The position numbers and the translations under genes are program-made. This document shows, in pieces, positions 1 through 7,160 of a stretch of DNA of 8,761 nt; the first letter of the stretch is position 1; every line of letters begins with the position of its first letter. The DNA comes from GCA-2862585 sp965661345 (GTDB lineage Bacteria > Bacteroidota > Bacteroidia > Flavobacteriales > UBA7312), in assembly GCA_965661345.1 (NCBI GenBank), contig CBFIDK010000028.1:1-8761 (forward strand). Direction: 5' to 3'. The notes under the pieces are model-generated. The model was given only the letters and a program-made list of their open reading frames with translations, ran no database searches and was not told where the DNA came from.

Positions 1-1110
1 ATCCTCCCAAACAAAGGCATCACAAACGGTGGTATCATTGAATAAACTATCCGAATTGAATATCGTAAGGTTAAGCGTTGCTACACTATCACAACCTGCT
101 GAATTTACTAATGTAAACGTTGCTGAGTCATTACTTTCTGTGTACGTTATGCCATCAATCCAAATGAACTCATTACATGTTTCAACGGTCTCTGTTCCAG
201 TTGTGCTTTCTAACACAGTAAGGTTAACAGTATGCGAACTATCACAACCTATTGCATTGGTGTAATTGTTGGTGTAAGAGCCACTAGCAGTGTAAGTGCT
301 ATCGTCCCAAACGAAAGCATCACAAACTGTAGTGTCACTAAATGTGATATCAGAGTAGTTCACCGTTAGATTGAAGGTGTACGTGCTGTCACATCCGTTA
401 ATATTTATATAGGTATTCGTATACGATCCACTTAGGGTGTAAGTACTATCCTCCCAAACAAAGGCATCACAAACTGTGGTGTCACTAACAATGCTATCGC
501 TATAAAATAAAGTAAGATTAAGTGTTACAACACTATCACAACCTGCTGAATTTACTAATGTAAACGTTGCTAAGTCATTACTTTCTGTGTACGTTATGCC
601 ATCAATCCAAATGAACTCATTACATGTTTCAACAGTTTCTGTTCCAGTTGTGCTTTCTAACACAGTAAGGTTAACAGTATGCGAACTATCACAACCTATT
701 GCATTGGTGTAATTGTTCGTGTAAGAACCACTAGCGGTGTAAGTGCTATCCTCCCAAACGAAAGCATCACAAACTGTAGTGTCACTAGACGTGCTGTCTG
801 AGTAGTTCACCGTTAGATTGAAGGTGTACGTACTATCACATCCATTAATGTTTGTGTAGCTATTCGTACACGTTCCACTTAGGGTGTAAGTACTATCCTC
901 CCAAACAAAGGCATCACAAACGGTGGTGTCACTAACAACACTATCGCTATAAAATAAAGTAAGGTTAAGTGTTACAACACTATCACAGCCTACTGCATTT
1001 TCTAAAGTATGTGTAGCTGAATCATTACTTTCTGTGTACGTTATGCCATCAATCCAAGTGAACTCATCACATGTTTCAACAGTTTCTGTTCCAAATGTAG
1101 TTTCATTAAT
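1..1110 (-). repeat. 447-bp higher-order repeat (three-unit block)
   Basis: The string atcctcccaaacaaaggcat occurs at 1, 448 and 895, exactly 447 bp apart, which is 149 codons or three units. Hand alignment of 1-447 with 448-894 gives about 40 mismatches and no gaps, near 91% identity. The third copy follows from 895 to about 1110 and then diverges. The period keeps the frame. The first copy begins exactly at the window edge, so more copies may lie to the left. Confidence 0.85.
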
Positions 1111-3759
1111 CGTTAATAGTAATCTGGCAACACTATCACAACCAATAGAATTGGTAGTTGTAAATGTTTTTAAGCCAGGTTCAGTGTAAGTTTGTCCATT
1201 CCACTCAAAACTATCACATGCAACTACTGAATTAAATGATGATGTACTTTCTAAAATTGTTAAATCAAGGGTAACAATAGAATCGCAACCGATTGCATTT
1301 ATCAGTGTAAATGTAGCCGTATTATTATTTTCTGTGTATTTGATACCATCTATCCAGGTGTATTCTTCACAATGTGTTTGAATATCCGTTCCAAATGTGC
1401 TTTCCAAAATTGTAAGATTAATAGTATGAACACTATCACATCCATTTGAATTTTCAAACGTTCTTGAATAAGTACCATTAGCAGAATAGGTGCTATCAGC
1501 CCAAATCAATTCATCACAAACAGTACTATCACTAAAAGTGGAGTCAACTTCATATATGGTCAAATTCAGTGTAACAACAGAATCACAAAAATTAGAAGCA
1601 CCACCAACATAAGTAAATGTTGCAGTAGTATTACTTTCTGAGTAGGTATTTCCATCAATCCAAACTAAAGAATCACATTCAAAATGGATATCAGTAGAGT
1701 TTTTAATTTCTTTAACTGTCAGATTTAGCGTCGCAATACTATCGCAACCAAACTGCCCTACAGTAGTAAAAGTATATGTGCCGCTTTCAAAGTATGTTGA
1801 ATCGTTCCAAAAGTATGAGTTACAAACTTCTGCGCTTTGACTTGAAAAATTATTGCTGTAAACAGTAAGGTTATATGTCACAACACTATCACAACCAGAT
1901 GAGTTTTCAAATATTCTTGTAAACTCGCCACTTTCTGTGTAGGTGTTTTCTGCCCAAACAAACTCATTACAAACTATTGTATCAGCAACAATAGTATCAG
2001 AACTGTTAACTATTAGGTTGTATGTATGAGAGCTATCACATCCATTTGTGTTGGTATAGCCATTGGTAAAACTACCACTTTCAGTGTATGTAATGTTATC
2101 CCAAATGAACGCATCACAAACTATTGTATCGCTAGAAGTGCTATCGGCATTAAAAATGGTAAGATTTATGGTATGAATACTATCACAACCGTTAGTATTA
2201 AGATATGAGTTAGTATACGTTCCGCTTTCAGTATACGTACTATCATCCCAGGTATATTCATTACAAACAGAAATATTTTCAATGATAGTATCTGAGTAAT
2301 TAATTGTAAGGTTTAAAGTAGCTATACTATCACACCCTAAAGAATTGACAAGTTTTCTAGTAAATACACCGCTTTGAGTATACGTACTATCATTCCAAAA
2401 ATAAGAATTACAAATTTCAACGGTATCTGATCCTACAGAGCTTTCTAAAATGGTAAGGTTTATGGTGTGTGTGCTATCACAACCATTAGAATTATTAAAT
2501 GTTTGTGAGTAGCTACCACTCGATGAATAGGTACTATCAACCCAAGTAAATAAATCACAAACAGTAGTGTCGCTAAATGTATTATCAGAGCTAAATACTG
2601 TTAAGTTAAATGTGTGTACACTATCGCAATTGTTACTATTCAAATAATTGTTTGTAATGACACTAGTCTCAGTGTAGGTGATATCGTCCCAAACAAAAAA
2701 ATCACAAACAGTAGTATCACTAACAACTGTATCAGAGTAATTTATGGTAAGATTAAGAGTAATAATACTGTCACAAGCGTATTGGAAGGTTGCAGAATCG
2801 TTACTTTCGGTATAAATATTACCATCAATCCATTCATACTGGTTACATTCTTCGATTGTATGAATAATAGGCAAAGGCTCTAAAAATTCTAAATCTAGAG
2901 AAATTACTAAATCACAATTATTAACTGCTCCAGTTATAATTTGTTGAGCTTCATTATTATTTTCAGTGTATGTGATTCCATTAATCCATGTATAAGATTC
3001 CGTACAGACACGTACTATTTCTACATCGTAAACTGTTTCATTAACAGTTACATCGTAGTAATGGATACTATCACAGCCATTAGCATTTGTAAGCGATTCA
3101 AAATACGTTCCACTGGTTGTATGAATGGTTCCTTCTAGTTCAAACTCATCACAGACAGTAACTTGACTAAAAGTTGAATCAGAGTTATGTATTGTTAAAT
3201 TAAGTAAGATTAGACTATCACATCCATCTACAGTCTGAAAAGTAGTTGAATAAAAACCAGATTGTGTATAGGTTTGACCTCGCCAAAAATAACTGTTGCA
3301 AGCCTCTACTATTGTGTCTACGATGAAATAAGAGTCATTGATTGTTAAGTCTAAAGTAAAAACTGAACTACAACCATCTTCAGTAGTGGTTTCATAAGTA
3401 TATGTTCCTCCTTGAGTATAAGTGGTTTGATTTAAAGGCCACAAGTAAGAATCACAAGCCGTTTCAGTTTGAGAAGCAGAAAAGCTCTGATTAACCGTTA
3501 CTTCAATTGTATGGGTGCTATCACATCCATCTAAAGAAACGAAAGATTTATCATAAGTACCATTTGTCGTAATGGTATCACCTTCCCAAATAAATTCATC
3601 ACAAACAGTCGTGTCACTTAAGGTTGAGAAATTAGGTGAAATTGTAAGTTCAAGAATACTGTCGCAACTTAATGTATCGGTAGCTGGAATTGTGTATGTA
3701 CCACTTGATGTATAAGTAGTATTATTCCAAGTATAACTTTCACAAGTGTCAACTGTTAA
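1..3759 (-). repeat. Coding tandem array of about 150-bp (50-residue) units
   Basis: Direct repeats inside the giant gene. The distance between the first cysteines of successive units is 46-53 residues, mean about 49.6. Plus-strand landmarks recurring each unit are cacaaac followed by agt/ggt (TTVCD) and ctatcacaacc or a variant (GCDS). Units near the N-terminus (right side) are diverged; those near the left edge are close copies. A subtype with W-I-D-G and YTESN (units 6, 7, 15, 17, 19, 22, 25) alternates with a W-E/D-D-S-TYT subtype. Confidence 0.9.
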
Positions 3760-3951
3760 GGTTGAGGAAATTTGATAAATACACGATTCATCATCAGTAT
3801 TAGCTAGAGAATTATAATTACATGCTAAGGTATCTATACATCCATTCACTACTTCATTAATTGAAGGACTTTGTAAAATCGGACTAGAGAATGAAAGTGT
3901 AGAATTAAATACTATAAATAGCAGTAAAGTACATTTGATTAAATGCTTCAT
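1..3951 (-). CDS. Giant tandem-repeat secreted surface protein, probable adhesin (3' end outside window)
   Basis: I translated the whole minus frame from the ATG at 3949-3951 to the window edge and found no stop, giving 1317 residues with the C-terminus missing. Residues 1-22 look like a signal peptide (MKHLIK, then a hydrophobic stretch LLLFIVF). Residues 36-58 form one cysteine module of the type GC.DTLACNY...DDESC. From about residue 65 the protein is a tandem array of about 50-residue units with the pattern C-[DN]-x-[FY]-x-W...YT.SG.YT...GCDS...LNLTV. I count 25 complete units and one cut, with first cysteines at 71, 117, 166 and so on to 1310. Every complete unit keeps a second cysteine about 25 residues later, so a disulfide per unit is possible. 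Such arrays are common in very large T9SS-exported or gliding-associated proteins of Bacteroidota. Adhesin or filament function and a C-terminal sorting domain beyond the edge are inference. The gene lies 97 bp downstream of the kelch gene and has its own -7 box. Confidence 0.9.
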   Translation of the reverse strand, partial: MKHLIKCTLLLFIVFNSTLSFSSPILQSPSINEVVNGCIDTLACNYNSLANTDDESCIYQISSTLTVDTCESYTWNNTTYTSSGTYTIPATDTLSCDSILELTISPNFSTLSDTTVCDEFIWEGDTITTNGTYDKSFVSLDGCDSTHTIEVTVNQSFSASQTETACDSYLWPLNQTTYTQGGTYTYETTTEDGCSSVFTLDLTINDSYFIVDTIVEACNSYFWRGQTYTQSGFYSTTFQTVDGCDSLILLNLTIHNSDSTFSQVTVCDEFELEGTIHTTSGTYFESLTNANGCDSIHYYDVTVNETVYDVEIVRVCTESYTWINGITYTENNNEAQQIITGAVNNCDLVISLDLEFLEPLPIIHTIEECNQYEWIDGNIYTESNDSATFQYACDSIITLNLTINYSDTVVSDTTVCDFFVWDDITYTETSVITNNYLNSNNCDSVHTFNLTVFSSDNTFSDTTVCDLFTWVDSTYSSSGSYSQTFNNSNGCDSTHTINLTILESSVGSDTVEICNSYFWNDSTYTQSGVFTRKLVNSLGCDSIATLNLTINYSDTIIENISVCNEYTWDDSTYTESGTYTNSYLNTNGCDSIHTINLTIFNADSTSSDTIVCDAFIWDNITYTESGSFTNGYTNTNGCDSSHTYNLIVNSSDTIVADTIVCNEFVWAENTYTESGEFTRIFENSSGCDSVVTYNLTVYSNNFSSQSAEVCNSYFWNDSTYFESGTYTFTTVGQFGCDSIATLNLTVKEIKNSTDIHFECDSLVWIDGNTYSESNTTATFTYVGGASNFCDSVVTLNLTIYEVDSTFSDSTVCDELIWADSTYSANGTYSRTFENSNGCDSVHTINLTILESTFGTDIQTHCEEYTWIDGIKYTENNNTATFTLINAIGCDSIVTLDLTILESTSSFNSVVACDSFEWNGQTYTEPGLKTFTTTNSIGCDSVARLLLTINETTFGTETVETCDEFTWIDGITYTESNDSATHTLENAVGCDSVVTLNLTLFYSDSVVSDTTVCDAFVWEDSTYTLSGTCTNSYTNINGCDSTYTFNLTVNYSDSTSSDTTVCDAFVWEDSTYTASGSYTNNYTNAIGCDSSHTVNLTVLESTTGTETVETCNEFIWIDGITYTESNDLATFTLVNSAGCDSVVTLNLTLFYSDSIVSDTTVCDAFVWEDSTYTLSGSYTNTYININGCDSTYTFNLTVNYSDITFSDTTVCDAFVWDDSTYTASGSYTNNYTNAIGCDSSHTVNLTVLESTTGTETVETCNEFIWIDGITYTESNDSATFTLVNSAGCDSVATLNLTIFNSDSLFNDTTVCDAFVWED

Positions 3952-3971
3952 AAAAAGTTAGGTTAAGAATT

Positions 3972-3979
3972 CAAATATA
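3972..3979 (-). promoter_or_regulatory. -7 box of the giant repeat gene
   Basis: On the minus strand this reads TATATTTG, a full match to the Bacteroidota -7 consensus TAnnTTTG, 20 bp upstream of the ATG. No TTG lies at the usual 17-23 bp further upstream, so the -33 element is weak or absent. It suggests transcription independent of the kelch gene, with a leader of roughly 15 nt. Confidence 0.45.
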
Positions 3980-4048
3980 TAAAATATCTTATTCCATATA
4001 GTTACATAAGTAGTACAATGTGAAATTAAATATTTTTACAGTGACTCT

Positions 4049-6214
4049 TTAATCAATTATAAATTTCTTAACCACACTCCCATCATCATAGATATAGATC
4101 ATTTGAATATTTTTCCGTGGAGTAATTTCTTGACCAAGTACATTGAAAATATTTAATAATCGTTTAGAATTCTGAGATTCCTCAATACTTGTAATGGGTT
4201 GACAAGCTGATTCGCAATCTTCTAAGCTTAAAAATTCACCTAAACCGTCTAAAGGATCTACACATGCATCGTTTATACAATTCCAACTTTTTTCATTTTC
4301 ATCGCATATACCATCATCATCAAAATCATTATAACATTCGCAATAACAAAGTTCATAGTATACACATACATTTTCGTCTACATCATCGTAAAAAACAGTG
4401 AATGTATTTGGATCTGATTCCTCGCATTCACAATCCTGAATGATAATTTGCATGTCTTCACAATCACAAATACTGTCGTTATCTAAGTCACCATACAAAC
4501 AATTTCCATCACAATCGTATCCTTCTTCAGCAAAAATGCAGCTACCGTCATCGTACTGAGCATACTCTTGAAAATTACACGCTAAGGTATCTGTACATCC
4601 AAATGTAGAGTCGCAACTTGTCGATAACTTCCAATTGTAGAAATAATAAAAATAAGATTGAGGGTTTTCGGTTGTGCTAGCGGTAATGGATACAGCATCC
4701 AAAACGTTCATTGGAAATAAAGTAGAGTCCACAAAATTATTTCTATAAAGACCGAAGTTTTGACCCACAGCACCAATTTTATAATCTTGTCCGATAGATA
4801 AATCGTATTGTATTTGTAAGGTATTTAGACCACTTGTCAAATCAAATACATCAGTATACACTTGGCTATCCGTACCATCAAGAATTTCCACTGCTATTGA
4901 AAAATCGGTTTGGGCATATACATCTACCGAAGAAAGTGTAACATCTTGTGTGCAGTCGAAAATCATCCCATAACCGTCATAAAAATGAAAACTTCCTAGT
5001 CCTAATTCATAAATATCTGAAGGCCCTCCATATCCGTTATTACTATTTGCTATTGAGTCATAGTTTGAAGACAATGGATTATCACAACCAATATTTACTT
5101 GAATGCAACTTCCATCATCAAAACAGGCCTCTTCATCAAAATTTATGGCATGCGGATCAGTACATCCAGATACATAACAACAGGAGTTATCATCAATTAT
5201 ACTGCTAGAGTCAAAGTTAATTGCATTACTATCCAAACAACCACAATCATTACCAATCGAAGCCGTCATCATATCGTTGTAGTAAGTGTTTGATTGCCTA
5301 TCAAGTCCTGAGGTAAAATATACATTACAATTAATAACGAAACAGCCAGGAGCCCATCTAGCATTACCAAGGTGAGATTGTAATTGAATCCAACTGTCAG
5401 TTTCTGAATTATATTCCCATAATTCACCAGAATCTAAAGAGCTGTGATCGTCTCCATCGCCACTCAAAACATACCCTTTGCCATTGTAAGAAAACTGTGT
5501 ACCCGCTACCCTACCCTCAGAAGGAAAATCTGATAAAGCAATCCACTCATCAATAAATGGATCGTATTTGTAAAAATCATTGTAGATATTGTATCCATTA
5601 CCGTTTGAGTTTCCGTGACCAAAACCAACATAAGGATAATCACCTATTCCAAAGTAAAACGGATGATGTCTGTCACCGTTTTCAAAATTGGCTTTTTCTG
5701 TCCACTCATCGTTTGTAATGCTGTACTCCCACCAATCTCCAAGGTTTCCGGACGAGTTACTTCCTAAGCCAACATACACGCTTTGATTTACAATGACAAA
5801 AGCAGGATGATTTCTTCCTGCAGATGGAAAATCAGCCAACTGAGTCCAGCTATCGGCTTGCATATCGTACTCCCACCAATCGTTAGTGTACTCAGAGCTA
5901 TTTCTACCAAAACCAATATAAGCTTTATCGCCACTTGCAACTCCATAGGAAAAACCTCTTGGTCCACCAGGAAAATCGGCAAGTTGCTCCCAGCTATTTG
6001 TCTCAGAGTCAAAACGATGTACATCTGCAAGGTATTCACCCAATCCATTTTGACCAGCTATAACAAAACCGTATCTGTAGTTTGAAAATGTAATGGGATG
6101 ATGTCTACTTTCTCCATTATACGAGGGTATTGCACTCCATTCTTGGGCATATAAATTGCTTGAAAATAGATTCGAAAATAAAGAAATTGTTGCCAAAAAA
6201 AACAGCTTTCGCAT
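4049..6214 (-). CDS. T9SS-exported kelch-repeat mosaic protein with cysteine-rich modules
   Basis: A complete gene of 721 residues, from ATG at 6212-6214 to TAA at 4049-4051. Residues 1-23 form a signal peptide ending LYAQ. Residues about 37-320 hold six kelch-like blades with recurring W-x-Q-L-x-D-F-P, G-R-x-H-P and Y-V-G-F/L-G signatures, expected to fold as a beta-propeller. Then come GCxDxxAxNF modules at about 325-346 and 350-371, a degenerate one at 376-395, and another at 539-560. Between them, about 400-531 resembles a beta-sandwich module common in Bacteroidota exoproteins (GLYRNN, YYFYNW). DxDxDG-like loops at 576-583 and 629-637 may bind calcium. Residues 644-671 form a further module (NDACVDPLDG...CESAC). 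The tail 676-721 (NIFNVLGQE, YIYDDGSVVKKFIID) is a T9SS type A sorting domain, so export to the cell surface or medium is likely. The ligand or substrate is unknown; no catalytic residues were recognised. Confidence 0.93.
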   Translation of the reverse strand: MRKLFFLATISLFSNLFSSNLYAQEWSAIPSYNGESRHHPITFSNYRYGFVIAGQNGLGEYLADVHRFDSETNSWEQLADFPGGPRGFSYGVASGDKAYIGFGRNSSEYTNDWWEYDMQADSWTQLADFPSAGRNHPAFVIVNQSVYVGLGSNSSGNLGDWWEYSITNDEWTEKANFENGDRHHPFYFGIGDYPYVGFGHGNSNGNGYNIYNDFYKYDPFIDEWIALSDFPSEGRVAGTQFSYNGKGYVLSGDGDDHSSLDSGELWEYNSETDSWIQLQSHLGNARWAPGCFVINCNVYFTSGLDRQSNTYYNDMMTASIGNDCGCLDSNAINFDSSSIIDDNSCCYVSGCTDPHAINFDEEACFDDGSCIQVNIGCDNPLSSNYDSIANSNNGYGGPSDIYELGLGSFHFYDGYGMIFDCTQDVTLSSVDVYAQTDFSIAVEILDGTDSQVYTDVFDLTSGLNTLQIQYDLSIGQDYKIGAVGQNFGLYRNNFVDSTLFPMNVLDAVSITASTTENPQSYFYYFYNWKLSTSCDSTFGCTDTLACNFQEYAQYDDGSCIFAEEGYDCDGNCLYGDLDNDSICDCEDMQIIIQDCECEESDPNTFTVFYDDVDENVCVYYELCYCECYNDFDDDGICDENEKSWNCINDACVDPLDGLGEFLSLEDCESACQPITSIEESQNSKRLLNIFNVLGQEITPRKNIQMIYIYDDGSVVKKFIID

Positions 6215-6243
6215 TCGATGAATGTGTTAAAAGTTAAGAGGTA

Positions 6244-6251
6244 CAAAAATA
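6244..6251 (-). promoter_or_regulatory. -7 box of the kelch gene
   Basis: The minus strand reads TATTTTTG, matching TAnnTTTG, 29 bp upstream of the ATG at 6214. At the expected distance there is TTC (6270-6272, 18 bp spacer) rather than TTG, so the -33 element is imperfect. It would overlap the -33 element of the divergent plus-strand gene. Confidence 0.4.
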
Positions 6252-6267
6252 CTCATTAATAATTTTG

Positions 6268-6301
6268 TTGAAAAATAGATGCTTTATTTTCCATATATTT
6301 G
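6268..6301 (+). promoter_or_regulatory. Promoter of the Lacal_2735-type gene
   Basis: TTG at 6268-6270, a 23-bp spacer, then TATATTTG at 6294-6301. This fits the flavobacterial TTG-N(17-23)-TAnnTTTG consensus fully. Transcription would begin about 6306-6308, which is downstream of the ATG at 6303 and leaves a leader of about 20 nt before the ATG at 6327. It is divergent from the kelch gene promoter. Confidence 0.6.
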
Positions 6302-6326
6302 AATGAACTTAACCAACCCATATTAC

Positions 6327-6494
6327 ATGTTCGGATTATTCAAAAAAAAATCAAAAAAAGAAAAGTTGCTAGAATTGTACAATAAGAAGAAAGAGGAAGC
6401 TTTTAAACTTTCAAGGACTAATAGAAAAGAAAGTGATAAGCTAGAAAAAGAAGCCAATGATATTCTTATTGAAATAGATAAGTTAGATGAATAA
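6327..6494 (+). CDS. Small charged Lacal_2735-family protein
   Basis: 55 residues starting MFGLFKKKSKKEKL and ending EIDKLDE. It matches my memory of the flavobacterial Lacal_2735 family, short proteins that begin MFGLFKKK and contain LSTTNRKxSD; here the core reads LSRTNRKESDK. It is lysine and glutamate rich, with heptad-like leucines suggesting a helical hairpin or coiled coil, and has no signal peptide or membrane segment, so it is probably cytoplasmic. Its function is unknown. An ATG at 6303 in the same frame would add eight residues (MNLTNPYY), but the family start and a promoter whose -7 box ends at 6301 favour 6327. A hairpin terminator follows 30 bp after the stop, so it is a single-gene transcript. 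Confidence 0.8.
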   Translation: MFGLFKKKSKKEKLLELYNKKKEEAFKLSRTNRKESDKLEKEANDILIEIDKLDE

Positions 6495-6524
6495 TTATAT
6501 GCCTTTCTAAATCTTCAATAACAA

Positions 6525-6558
6525 AAAACCCTCACTGAAAAGTGGGGGTTTTGTTTTT
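6525..6558. terminator. Two-way rho-independent terminator
   Basis: Stem aaaaccctcact (6525-6536), loop gaaa (6537-6540), stem agtgggggtttt (6541-6552), then gttttt. It makes 12 pairs with one T-G wobble. The plus strand has a T-rich tail, and the A run on the left gives a T tail on the minus strand too. It therefore sits ideally between the converging Lacal_2735-type gene and the lipoprotein gene. Confidence 0.85.
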
Positions 6559-6616
6559 ACATCATACAATTTTTTTAAAAAAACTTTTTGAGTATGAGCT
6601 ATGAGATTGAAATGTA

Positions 6617-6820
6617 TTATTTACAATCGCAACCAAAAGCCTCTATGACTGCAACGGCTTGGTCATATTCATCTTTATTGTCAAAATCACTTTCACAAAC
6701 TTCTGATTGTTCTAGTGTAACATCTTCAGGGCAATCCATACATTCTACACATTTATTACCACAAGATACTAATGCGAAGGATGCGAATAAAATAGCTAGT
6801 AATTGGTATTTAAGTTTCAT
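6617..6820 (-). CDS. Small cysteine-rich lipoprotein
   Basis: A complete gene of 67 residues from ATG at 6818-6820. Residues 1-20 form a lipoprotein signal peptide: KLK, a hydrophobic core LLAILFASFA, and the lipobox LVSC with C20 as the lipidation site. The mature part is only 48 residues, acidic, with six further cysteines: C24, C27 and C30 as CxxCxxC, C42, and C64 and C66 near the end. The pattern suggests three disulfides or a metal site. I do not recognise a named family, although tiny cysteine-bearing lipoproteins are frequent in Flavobacteria. It is probably anchored in the periplasm or outer membrane. It has its own promoter and ends before the shared terminator. Confidence 0.8.
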   Translation of the reverse strand: MKLKYQLLAILFASFALVSCGNKCVECMDCPEDVTLEQSEVCESDFDNKDEYDQAVAVIEAFGCDCK

Positions 6821-6847
6821 AAAGGTTTGTTTTAAAATTAAGTCCTG

Positions 6848-6879
6848 CGAAAATAAGAAAATAATTACACGACATCCAA
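6848..6879 (-). promoter_or_regulatory. Promoter of the lipoprotein gene
   Basis: On the minus strand, TTG at 6879-6877, a 21-bp spacer, then TATTTTCG at 6855-6848. The -7 box has one mismatch (C for T) to TAnnTTTG. It lies 27 bp upstream of the ATG and just after the end of the DUF4177-like pseudogene, so the lipoprotein gene need not depend on upstream transcription. Confidence 0.45.
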
Positions 6880-6894
6880 CTTTTTCCTCTACAA

Positions 6895-7134
6895 CTAAAT
6901 TAACTTCTCATAAAAATTATTTTTTTCTCTAGAAAAAGTAATAATTATAGCTTCTCTTGACCAAAAAAACAACAATCTATGTTTCTCTATTAATTGGAAA
7001 TTCACGTCCCATCCATCATCTCCGTATTTGTTCATGACTTTAGTCATTTTTTCCAAGGGTAATTTACTAGAGCCTAGAAATAAAGTGCCTAATGCTCCTT
7101 ATTTGATAATTTCAACTTTAAATTCTTTTTTCAT
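6895..7134 (-). pseudogene. DUF4177-like protein gene broken by one stop codon
   Basis: Reading from the ATG at 7132-7134, the minus frame gives MKKEFKVEIIK, then TAA at 7099-7101, then 67 further codons without a stop to TAG at 6895-6897. The resumed part keeps protein-like features: GALGTLFLGSSKL, a YGDDGWDVNF motif and LFFWSREAIIITFSRE. The K-V-E-I-I opening, the G-x-x-G-W-x-V centre and the hydrophobic strand near the end recall the DUF4177 family of small alpha/beta proteins (about 60-80 residues, function unknown). Full length would be 79 residues. Only one base need differ to restore it (for example GAA or CAA to TAA). It lies 26 bp downstream of the dehydrogenase gene on the same strand, probably cotranscribed. 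A sequencing error is the main alternative. Confidence 0.7.
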
Positions 7135-7160
7135 GATTTATGTATTTATTTTAAATTAAT

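Noticed and set aside
29..3138. Short plus-strand open frames at 29-265, 2026-2208, 2614-2883 and 2941-3138
   Set aside because: They lie antisense to the giant repeat gene, repeat its periodicity in low-complexity form, and have no promoter or recognisable product.
1..3759. Regular repeats that could suggest a CRISPR array or noncoding satellite
   Set aside because: Repeat period is a multiple of three within an intact 1317-codon frame, the copies are degenerate at the DNA level and conserved in protein, and there are no unique spacers between fixed short repeats.
4948..6246. Short open frames on both strands overlapping the kelch gene
   Set aside because: They are in other frames of a well-supported 721-residue gene and resemble no protein.
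6570..6583. Perfect palindrome of seven T then seven A as a possible terminator or operator
   Set aside because: Such A/T runs are expected in this AT-rich DNA, the stem has no GC and no loop, and a strong terminator lies next to it.
6588..6932. Plus-strand open frame of 114 codons
   Set aside because: It is antisense to the lipoprotein gene, which has a signal peptide, lipobox and its own promoter, and it runs into the tail of the DUF4177-like pseudogene.
7099..7101. Programmed readthrough or recoding of the TAA in the DUF4177-like frame
   Set aside because: TAA is the least readthrough-prone stop, no recoding signal was seen, and a nonsense mutation is the simpler explanation.
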